Shown piece by piece: positions 7,006 to 14,007 of a stretch of DNA of 22,103 bases. The position numbers and the translations under genes were made by a program. Each line of letters starts with the position of its first letter. Within the stretch, counting starts at the first letter, position 1. Source of the stretch: Akkermansiaceae bacterium (GTDB lineage Bacteria; Verrucomicrobiota; Verrucomicrobiia; Verrucomicrobiales; Akkermansiaceae); assembly GCA_028293225.1 (NCBI GenBank), contig JAQGPE010000167.1, positions 1-22,103 of the forward strand, written 5' to 3'. Under the pieces are notes generated by a model. That model saw nothing but the letters and a program-made list of their open reading frames with translations, made no database searches and was not told where the DNA came from.

Positions 7006-10000
7006 ATGCCAGATTCCCCCAATATCCAATTTGCCTCCAACAATGAATTTGTTCAGCAATTGCGCGAGACCATCAAAGGCGGATACGGCCTAACTCCTTT
7101 TCTTGGAAGTGGTTGCTCCTCCGCCTCAGGAATTTTAATGGGCCAGGAATTCAGCGACTATCTCGGCTATGTCGTCTATCGTTGTGTTTGCAAGGAAACC
7201 CTGGGCGATGATCCTTCCACCGGGAAGAAGGGTAATCAACGATGGGATATTTCCCGCCAGGGCTGGCCGGACTATCCTGACGAGGATCAGGTGGCGATTG
7301 CCCGCAAATGGGCTTATGGCGTGTTCCACAAGTTATGCGTGGAATATGGCTTGAAGGAGACTCCCGACAACCAGTGCCGGGTCCAGAGTTTCGAAGTCGG
7401 ACAGAGCACCTCATCCCCGAGCGTGCTGGCTAAGCTCCTGGTGGCGCCTTCCGTCCCTCCTTTCCTAAGATCGCCGCTGCTGGAGGACGACGATGTCTCG
7501 GTACGCACGATCTACGAATCCCTGCGGGTGCGCTACGCCAGCAACGACACCTTTCAACGCACGAAGATGTCGCCCACATCCTATGCGGCGATCTGCGAGA
7601 AAGCCCTGCGTTCCCTGTGTGACTGGCGGGCCACGCTGCAGTTCCTGGCGACGCTCCGCTATTCGCCGGGCCGGGAACTGCTGAGCACGGAGGAGCCGGA
7701 CCAGTCAATCATCGACCGCTTCAATGTCCACATCACCCGTGACAAGAAGCCGAACCTGACCCATGTGATGATCGCGCAGTTGTCAATGACCGCGCGGATC
7801 CGGGTCACCCTGACGACCAACTTTGACAAGCTTCTGGAGAGCGCCTTCGACGCCTTCGGCCGGCAGCTGGCGTCCATTCCCGTCGGCATCCACGATCCCC
7901 TGCCCCACCCGGACCTGGTCCACGAGCAGGACAGTCTGGTGAAGCTCCATGGCGACTGCCACGAAACGCGTGCGGACTTCACCCTGGATGACCCGGCGAC
8001 GCCGGAAGACAAGCGCAGGTTCTTCCACTATGTCCGTGGTAATTTTCCGGAGTTCGACGAGCAGCATGGCTCGGAGCGCCGCTTCATTCCGTCCCACCTG
8101 CTGGTCATCGGCTACTCCGGCCTCGATACCCGCTGCAACGAGATGCTGAAGTACGTCCTGGATTCCGACCCGGAGGCGAAGATCTTCTGGATGTGTCACA
8201 GCCAGCGCGACCTGCAGCGCCTGAACACCCGCTTCAGCGAGCCGGACTACTCCGGCGGCAGGATCATCGCGACGGTCACCGAGAGGTCGGACCTGTTGCT
8301 CTACGATTTCTATCAAAAACTGAACCTGACGCTGCCGAGCGCCGGGCCGACCTATCAGTTTCCCGACCGCGTCCTGCCGGCCAAGGATTCGCATAACAAG
8401 GGGCAACACCCGGCTTCCCCAAACACGGAGGCTGAGCGGCTGGCGGAGGAACTGGTCCGGCCTGCGACGGACGGCAAGGGGCGGTCGCGCGGACCGATCG
8501 TGATCGTCGAGGGGGGCTCCGGCGTCCTGTCGGTGATCCACGGCGCCTTCGACGCCCTGGGTTCGCGCGGCAAGCAGCGGCTCTGGCTGGAGCTGGAGGA
8601 TTTCCCGAACGCCGCAGTGGTCGGAGCCGAGGTGCACACGTCGCTGTGCGTAAGGACCGGCTCGCTGCCCCTGAGCCACATGACCCCGCTGCCGCGGAAT
8701 ATCTGGTCGAAGAAGGCTCCTGAAAAGGAAATCACCGATGAGGAAAAGACCGAAGCCTGGGCTCGCTACTTCCGGAATGCCTGCGCGGAACTCGGCCTGA
8801 GTGCAAAGAGCTGGATCATCGGGCTCTATGGACGGAACGGTCCGGGCGGATGCTCCGGCTGGGACGAAAAGCAATACTGGAAGCAGGAGCAGTATAGCGA
8901 TTTCAGCCTGCTGCTGGCGGGCCTTTCGCGGGCCGGGTTCAGCGTCCTCTATGCTCCCTACAACAAGGAGCGCAAGAAGCGCGATGCGGAGAGAGAAGTC
9001 ATCGTCCGCCAGACGGCGGGCCCGGCACATTCCCCTAAAGAGGAGTTTTGTTTCGAAATCCCCATCGATGAATGCTTTGAGGGAATCAAAAACGATGCCG
9101 GGCCCGGGGCGGATTTCTACCGCTCTTTCGAAAGCCACTTCAAACCGTCAAAAGACATCTGCTTCGAGGGCATCATGAACTCGGTCTGGCAGTCTTCCCT
9201 CGAACCCTCCCGGTGCATGTCTCCGCCGAACCCGGCAATGACCCCGGAAGACTGGCGGAGAGGGGTGACCGCCATCTACTCGGCCACTCTCTACCGGCAA
9301 TCGCGGCATTTCTCGGCCTTCCTGAACGACGGGCTGTTCCGCTGTCCCCACCGCTTCAATCTCGACAATTTCGACAACGATGTGGCGCGGGTCGAGACCG
9401 TGGAACCATGGCTGGAAAATCTGGTGGAGGGCGGAATGTTCTGCATGAAGCCCGGCGGCTTCGCCTGGGCCTACCGCGACACAAGGCTGGGATTCCGCCA
9501 TATCGTCGAGCGGCTGTATGAGAATCCCCGCAATCCTTTCCGGATCCCCAGAACCACCGGCGCCAAGCGGAAGGTCAGAGTTCTGGAGGATGTCACCCGC
9601 TACCGGGCGCGCAGCCAGTTTCACATCGGCGAATGGTATTTCAAGGCGCACCGGGTGACCGGGCACCCCATGCCGATGATGGAGGCGCTTCATCACTTCT
9701 ATCAGGCAGCGATTCACTGCACCTCGGCCTACGGGAAGGACATCGGCCCAGCTTGGAAAGGCGAACCCAGCGATCAGAAGCGGATGCGGGGGATCTATCA
9801 AATCCGCTTCTTCTTCCAGTCTCTCCTGGCCATCCATCAGACCCTGAGAGCTGGCGTGGAGAACCTGCGCTATTGGTCATCGGCGCCTGATATCGCCCAC
9901 CTCTGCCAGAGCTTCGGGGTAACCCCCGCGCCAGATAAAGATCCAGGAAAGGAAGGGAAAGCCGCTACCCTGAAAGGCAGACTTGATGAGATCTGCCGCG

Positions 10001-11613
10001 AATTTGGCAAGAAAGAGAAGGAGCGTTATTCGCAGCGTGGCAATCATCTGATCACAGCAATCCAGAAGGAGATCGACAAGCTGGACCGGCGCTTGGAGGA
10101 GGACTATCGCGTCGATGAATATCCAGGCTCATCTCCAGAGAAGGCCGGCCATATCCCTCCCCTCCCGCCACCAAACCCCACCATCGCAGACGCCGCTTCG
10201 AACTGGTGGGAAACCGCAATTCCCCTGGTGCAGAACATCGTCAGATGCGTGATTGCCAATTCGCAGAAGACCGATCTCTGGAGTGAAGTGGGCAGGCAGG
10301 AACTCACCTTCTTTGACCTGGCCTATTTTCCGCTTTCAGAGCCGGAAGCCATCCACCAGACCGTACAGCATCTGGTGGAGTGGAGCGTTGCCTTTGTCCG
10401 AAGAGCGAAACGCCTGACCCGGATCGGCGGCAATCTCCACCGCTACGCGAGAGGAGGCGCGAAGGAAAAACAACTTAACGCCAGGGAATGCTGGCTGGTG
10501 ACATCCATCCTCAACAGCGTGGCGCTCGATCTCTGCCGGCTGCTCCCCGTCGAACTGGAAGCCTTCACTGGAGGCGAGCGGGCCAAGGCTCTGTCGCTCT
10601 ACGGCCTGGCGCTGGGCTATCTGGGACGCTTCCCGGAGGCGCACCGGCGGCTGAGCGAAGCCCGCGGCATCGTGAGGGCGATGCGGGTGCAGTCGAAGCA
10701 CGTGCTGCTGGGCATCACCGAACTCAGGCGGGCGGAGGTACTGTGTCTGGAAGCGAATGAGTGCGGGGCGGTGATTGCCGCCTTCGATGCGCTGGAGCAG
10801 GGAGAGGCTGCGGTCACAGTCCGTGCGGATTTCATCGTCGACCTCAGCCGGAGACTGAACGGCGACCTCTTCGACGTCCTGGAACTCGAGGAGCGGAAGC
10901 CCATGACCCTGGATGAGAAAAACCGTATCATCGGCGAAAACGAAGTCCGCATCGGCAACGTGTTGAAACGCTACAACCTGGCGAGGCACGGCGATCCCCG
11001 GCTCGAAGCGACCGGGCCGTGGAAACTCCTCGAACCGAAGGACGCAGCCGATCCGCTTGCAAATGCCATGCGGATCCGGCAGGCGAAGATCGGTGATGCG
11101 TGGAGATGCCTGGAGGAAGCCCGCCGTTCCTTTGTCGGGAGGACCCATTCCCAACGCTGGTGGGGACGCCTCTACGCGCTGGAGCTTCGGGTCTTCGGCG
11201 AAGCAGGCCAGGCGATCAAGGCCTGCGAACGAAGCCGCGGCAAAGGCGAGTGGGAGCGCTACCGGATGCTGCTCTGCAGGACCCGCAGGGACATCGCGCG
11301 CTTCCTGAACAAGCTCTGGAAAAAGGGCATGGCGGTTTCCGGAGACGGCGTTGAGATCGACCTATACGAGCGCCTCCGCATGACGGTTCTCTATCGCTAC
11401 GCCCTTTCGCTGGGGCACCGTGGTGAGCATGCCTCCCAACGCGAGGACTGGCCGATCTCAAAACAGGAGATGGAGGAAGGATGCGCGAACATCCAGAGCC
11501 ACCTGAAAATCGAAGACGAGGCCTTCCCTCATCCGGGCCCTGCCGCAGACCTCGATAAAGCATTCATCAAGCGCTGCTTCGCCGCGAAATTGAAGATGGC
11601 GCCCAACCCCTGA
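7006..11613 (+). CDS. Large SIR2-domain protein with degenerate STAND-like core and helical repeats; candidate NAD-depleting defence protein
   Basis: 1535 residues from the ATG at 7006. The frame is open from a GTG at 6895, but that leader is Arg/Pro-rich and unlike a domain. The SIR2-like domain (about 10-440) has FLGSGCSSASGI (nucleotide-binding loop, 34-43), TLTTNFD with likely catalytic N272, VKLHGD with likely catalytic H315, and VIGYSGLDTR (368-376). Residues 496-640 look like a P-loop NTPase fold: IVIVEGGSGVLS stands where Walker A should be but lacks the GK[ST] lysine, and WIIGLYGRNG lacks Walker B acids. A winged-helix-like stretch (about 750-835) and a long helical region with TPR-like helices (about 1190-1230 and beyond) follow. 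SIR2-STAND proteins are known anti-phage effectors that deplete NAD on sensing phage. That role here is inferred. The gene stands alone, with no HerA, Argonaute or other partner nearby. Confidence 0.8.
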   Translation: MPDSPNIQFASNNEFVQQLRETIKGGYGLTPFLGSGCSSASGILMGQEFSDYLGYVVYRCVCKETLGDDPSTGKKGNQRWDISRQGWPDYPDEDQVAIARKWAYGVFHKLCVEYGLKETPDNQCRVQSFEVGQSTSSPSVLAKLLVAPSVPPFLRSPLLEDDDVSVRTIYESLRVRYASNDTFQRTKMSPTSYAAICEKALRSLCDWRATLQFLATLRYSPGRELLSTEEPDQSIIDRFNVHITRDKKPNLTHVMIAQLSMTARIRVTLTTNFDKLLESAFDAFGRQLASIPVGIHDPLPHPDLVHEQDSLVKLHGDCHETRADFTLDDPATPEDKRRFFHYVRGNFPEFDEQHGSERRFIPSHLLVIGYSGLDTRCNEMLKYVLDSDPEAKIFWMCHSQRDLQRLNTRFSEPDYSGGRIIATVTERSDLLLYDFYQKLNLTLPSAGPTYQFPDRVLPAKDSHNKGQHPASPNTEAERLAEELVRPATDGKGRSRGPIVIVEGGSGVLSVIHGAFDALGSRGKQRLWLELEDFPNAAVVGAEVHTSLCVRTGSLPLSHMTPLPRNIWSKKAPEKEITDEEKTEAWARYFRNACAELGLSAKSWIIGLYGRNGPGGCSGWDEKQYWKQEQYSDFSLLLAGLSRAGFSVLYAPYNKERKKRDAEREVIVRQTAGPAHSPKEEFCFEIPIDECFEGIKNDAGPGADFYRSFESHFKPSKDICFEGIMNSVWQSSLEPSRCMSPPNPAMTPEDWRRGVTAIYSATLYRQSRHFSAFLNDGLFRCPHRFNLDNFDNDVARVETVEPWLENLVEGGMFCMKPGGFAWAYRDTRLGFRHIVERLYENPRNPFRIPRTTGAKRKVRVLEDVTRYRARSQFHIGEWYFKAHRVTGHPMPMMEALHHFYQAAIHCTSAYGKDIGPAWKGEPSDQKRMRGIYQIRFFFQSLLAIHQTLRAGVENLRYWSSAPDIAHLCQSFGVTPAPDKDPGKEGKAATLKGRLDEICREFGKKEKERYSQRGNHLITAIQKEIDKLDRRLEEDYRVDEYPGSSPEKAGHIPPLPPPNPTIADAASNWWETAIPLVQNIVRCVIANSQKTDLWSEVGRQELTFFDLAYFPLSEPEAIHQTVQHLVEWSVAFVRRAKRLTRIGGNLHRYARGGAKEKQLNARECWLVTSILNSVALDLCRLLPVELEAFTGGERAKALSLYGLALGYLGRFPEAHRRLSEARGIVRAMRVQSKHVLLGITELRRAEVLCLEANECGAVIAAFDALEQGEAAVTVRADFIVDLSRRLNGDLFDVLELEERKPMTLDEKNRIIGENEVRIGNVLKRYNLARHGDPRLEATGPWKLLEPKDAADPLANAMRIRQAKIGDAWRCLEEARRSFVGRTHSQRWWGRLYALELRVFGEAGQAIKACERSRGKGEWERYRMLLCRTRRDIARFLNKLWKKGMAVSGDGVEIDLYERLRMTVLYRYALSLGHRGEHASQREDWPISKQEMEEGCANIQSHLKIEDEAFPHPGPAADLDKAFIKRCFAAKLKMAPNP

Positions 11614-11695
11614 TTTACTGGATTTACCGTAGCATCCCGGTACGACGCCTGCGCCGCCGCAGCAGCAGCAGAGTGTCGTGCCGGAGCCGGCGGCG

Positions 11696-12247
11696 TCACT
11701 CCGCACCCTGCCGTGCGGCCTCAATTTCCTGCAGCCACTTCTTCGAATGGGAAACCATGATCCGTTGCGCCCGCCCATCCTGTAAAGTCACCCGCAGACC
11801 AAAACCCCTCTTCTCCACGGTAACGATTTGCCCGAGAGGGAGGACGATGTCGTGATGAGAGTCCTCCAGCTTCTCCCGCAGCACCACCGCCTGCGTCGTC
11901 ACGAAGACCATCACTTCCTTCACCAGCCAGCCGCGCGCCTTGATCCGGCCAAGCCCGCCGCAGAGAAGCTCCACTCCCGGGAACTGCGGCGGCGAAATGC
12001 GCATCTCCTCGCGTTTTTTCCGCTGCGACAGCCATGGCGTCAGGCCGCTGATGATAATGACAACCAGAATCGGGGAGACTGAACGGACCACGGGTTGAGG
12101 GTTGGGAAGCTGCCCGATTCCCAGCATCACCATCGCCACCACGAACAGCCCGGACGCCATCGGTCGCAGCAGGGACGCCCCCGGCATGAGCCGGAAGGCC
12201 TCCGCTGCCGCGGGCGCCGCGGGGGTCTGGTAGGGATTGACCTCCAT
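11696..12247 (-). CDS. Two-TM membrane protein with NPYQTP N-terminus, function unknown
   Basis: 183 residues from the ATG at 12247; a GTG at 12256 would add three residues. A GAGGG lies about 10 nt upstream of the ATG. The N-terminal EVNPYQTPAAP motif is frequent in uncharacterised membrane proteins of Planctomycetota and Verrucomicrobiota. Two hydrophobic helices follow (about LRPMASGLFVVAMVMLGIG and SPILVVIIISGLTPWL), then a basic turn (QRKKREE) and a beta-rich, probably cytoplasmic domain with EVMVFVTTQAVVLREKL and IVTVEKRGFGLRVTLQDGR. The latter resembles a small PH-like module, but I cannot name the family. It starts 25 nt after the hydrolase stop and is probably co-transcribed with it. 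Confidence 0.7.
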   Translation of the reverse strand: MEVNPYQTPAAPAAAEAFRLMPGASLLRPMASGLFVVAMVMLGIGQLPNPQPVVRSVSPILVVIIISGLTPWLSQRKKREEMRISPPQFPGVELLCGGLGRIKARGWLVKEVMVFVTTQAVVLREKLEDSHHDIVLPLGQIVTVEKRGFGLRVTLQDGRAQRIMVSHSKKWLQEIEAARQGAE

Positions 12248-12272
12248 GGCTTTCACACCCTCTACGGTTTTT

Positions 12273-12905
12273 CTAGTAGCCGCGGCTGGTGTCGCCCACG
12301 GCGGCGCCTTCCAGCTCGGCCAGGAACTCGTCGTGGTTCATCGGCCGGGAGAACATGGGATAGGTGAACTGGTGCGCGGCATCGTGCTCCTCCTGGCTGG
12401 TCGCGGCGGTGCAGTCCTTCAGCGTGACCACCTGGTAGCCGCGCTCGTAGCCGGTGCGCATGGTGCTTTCGACGCAGCAGTTGGTGAGGAAGCCGGCCAG
12501 CACCAGGTTCTCCAGGCCGCGGCTGCGCAGGATGAAATCCAGGTTGGTGGAGCCGAAGGTGTCCAGGCCACGCTTGCCCTCGATCACGATGTCGCCCGGT
12601 TGCGGCGAGACCTCGCCAACGAACTCCGCGCCCCAGCCGCCTTTCACAAAGGCGTTGGTGGTTACGACGCCCTTGAGGATGCCGTATGGGTTCGGCGAAA
12701 TTTCGTGATAGCCCGGGGCGAAGGAGATGCCGGCGTGGATGATCGTTACGCCCGCCTCGCGCGCGGCGGCGACGGTTTTCACCGTATTGGCCAGCATGCC
12801 GGTGGACTCCATGGTGCCCTTCACGGCGCCGTGCAGCGCGCCGCCTTCGGTGGTGAAATCGTTCTGGAATTCGATCAGGACGAGGGCGGTGGTGGCGGGA
12901 TTCAT
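12273..12905 (-). CDS. Isochorismatase-family cysteine hydrolase
   Basis: 210 residues from the ATG at 12905; an upstream in-frame start at 12941 would lie against the terminator hairpin of the preceding gene. The family's catalytic triad is visible: D16 in LIEFQNDF, K111 in IEGKRGLDTF and the nucleophile C144 in GFLTNCCVESTMRTGYERGY. The pattern is closest to amidohydrolase-type members (RutB and biuret-hydrolase-like) rather than true isochorismatases, but the substrate cannot be deduced. It is cytoplasmic, with no signal peptide. The membrane-protein gene lies 25 nt downstream on the same strand, so the two form a likely operon. The gene starts 34 nt after the terminator of the PEP-CTERM gene, so its own promoter must overlap that region unless there is read-through. 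Confidence 0.9.
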   Translation of the reverse strand: MNPATTALVLIEFQNDFTTEGGALHGAVKGTMESTGMLANTVKTVAAAREAGVTIIHAGISFAPGYHEISPNPYGILKGVVTTNAFVKGGWGAEFVGEVSPQPGDIVIEGKRGLDTFGSTNLDFILRSRGLENLVLAGFLTNCCVESTMRTGYERGYQVVTLKDCTAATSQEEHDAAHQFTYPMFSRPMNHDEFLAELEGAAVGDTSRGY

Positions 12906-12939
12906 GGCCGCTATCACAGCAAGCGCCGGGCCCCACCGC

Positions 12940-12977
12940 AAAAGAAAATGCCGCGGAGTCGAAACTCCACGGCATTT
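12940..12977 (-). terminator. Rho-independent terminator of the PEP-CTERM gene
   Basis: The arms at 12946-12959 and 12964-12977 form a 13-bp stem with one mismatch around a CGAA tetraloop. On the minus strand the stem is followed by TTTTCTTTT (plus 12940-12948). It begins 49 nt after the PEP-CTERM stop codon. This is the clearest intrinsic terminator in the window. Confidence 0.88.
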
Positions 12978-13026
12978 CCGGATACGCTGCTAATTTACAA
13001 GGGAAAGGATGCGCTGCGCAGCTTGC

Positions 13027-13644
13027 TCAGCGGCGGCGGCGGACCAGCATCGCGCCTGCGGCGAGGGCGCCGAGAATCGAGGTGGAGGCTTCCGGCACCG
13101 AGCCGACCTGCACGGCGTCGATCGACACGTGGTCGGGAAGGCCGGCGGCGGTGATCGAGAAGCTCTGGCCAGCGGCGATGCTCAGGTTGCTCCAGGTCCA
13201 CTCATAGATCTGGAAGGTATTGGCGCCTTCGACCGAGTTGCCGAGGTAGCCGAGGGTGCCGGCGCCCACGCCGCCGAGGGCGACGGTGAAGAAATCAGCA
13301 GGAGTGCCGGTGCCCGGGGCGGTGAACTTCAGGGTGATCTGGAGATCGGTGATGGCGACCGTGGAGGTGCCGGCGACCGTGAAGAGGCTGGCGTTTTCAT
13401 TGGTGTAAACGCGCTGGCCGCCACCTGTCAGGATCGCGCTGCCCGGAGTGGTGGAGAAATCGAGCGTGCCGGTGAAGGAGGTCGAAGCCGTGTCCGGAGC
13501 GTCACCGGTGAAGGCGGCGGACGGGAAGGTGTCCCAGGTGGAGTAGACACCGGTCGTGCCTGGCAGGCCGATGGTGGATGCGGAAGCGGCTCCGGCGGCA
13601 AGCAGAGCAACGGCAAGGATCGCCGCGGGGGTAAGTGATTTCAT
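13027..13644 (-). CDS. PEP-CTERM sorting domain protein
   Basis: 205 residues. The signal peptide covers about the first 22 residues (MKSLTPAAILAVALLAAGAA, then SAS). The mature part is Thr/Ser/Gly-rich and beta-like (about 23-180). The C-terminus is the PEP-CTERM sorting signal: VPEAS, a hydrophobic helix (ILGALAAGAMLV) and the basic end RRRR. Such proteins are processed by an exosortase and exported to the envelope or extracellular matrix. No exosortase lies in this window, so it must be encoded elsewhere. Cargo function is unknown. The gene is monocistronic, with a terminator at 12940-12977 and a structured 5' region that contains an inverted repeat at 13679-13726. The ATG at 13644 has no obvious Shine-Dalgarno. 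Confidence 0.88.
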   Translation of the reverse strand: MKSLTPAAILAVALLAAGAASASTIGLPGTTGVYSTWDTFPSAAFTGDAPDTASTSFTGTLDFSTTPGSAILTGGGQRVYTNENASLFTVAGTSTVAITDLQITLKFTAPGTGTPADFFTVALGGVGAGTLGYLGNSVEGANTFQIYEWTWSNLSIAAGQSFSITAAGLPDHVSIDAVQVGSVPEASTSILGALAAGAMLVRRRR

Positions 13645-13678
13645 GCGGGCCGGACCATGCGCCCCCTAACAGCTGGCG

Positions 13679-13726
13679 CGCTAACGCCCGATTGCGGATC
13701 ATTGACGCCAAATCGCAGCGTTAGCG
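13679..13726. promoter_or_regulatory. Inverted repeat in the 5' region of the PEP-CTERM gene
   Basis: CGCTAACGC (13679-13687) and GCGTTAGCG (13718-13726) are perfect 9-bp arms. An inner CGATTGCG / CGCCAAATCG pair extends the stem with a two-base gap. The repeat sits 35-82 nt upstream of the PEP-CTERM ATG, where an operator or leader hairpin would lie. I found no good sigma-54 or sigma-70 promoter here. Confidence 0.4.
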
Positions 13727-13800
13727 GCGGATTACCATTTTGGCGGTAGATCGACTTTTTCGTCACTGGGGGGATGGGGGAGGCGAGCCGTCGGTGAAAC

Positions 13801-13991
13801 GTCGTCTGACGCTTGTCGAGGGTGGCTGATGCGTCCCGCTTCAGCACGAAAGGCCTACAGCCGCAGGCTGCTGGATCATCGAAGAATGCAGAGCTGCTCT
13901 CCACTTCAAAAGAGCAAGTGCGACCTGCGGTCGTTGGCTTTTCAGCGCTGAAGCGGGACGCATCAGCCACCTTCGACAGGCGTCCGGCGAC
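13801..13991. repeat. Long imperfect palindrome (about 190 bp), candidate dispersed repeat element
   Basis: This fills most of the 363-nt gap between the helicase and the PEP-CTERM gene. Arms of about 70 nt (13801-13870 and about 13922-13991) pair with roughly 80% identity. The core is a perfect 25-bp match (13821-13845 with 13947-13971), and both arms end in GTCG-x-C-x-GACGC-x-TGTCGA. The centre holds smaller hairpins: TGCTCT / AGAGCA at 13895-13916, CAGC / GCTG and GACC / GGTC. Because of the symmetry both strands read open frames with the same VADASRFS and LKRDASAT pieces, which are by-products and not genes. It lies 16 nt past the helicase stop. It is probably a MITE-like or REP-like element, and copies elsewhere cannot be checked here. 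The rest of the gap (13645-13800) holds the PEP-CTERM leader repeat and nothing else I can name. Confidence 0.75.
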
Positions 13992-14007
13992 ACGCATGAT
14001 GCACCCC

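Noticed and set aside
13644..13740. Sigma-54 promoter for the PEP-CTERM gene
   Set aside because: A TGGCGT followed by CCGC is present on the minus strand, but the GG-to-GC spacing is 12 rather than 10, so it does not fit.
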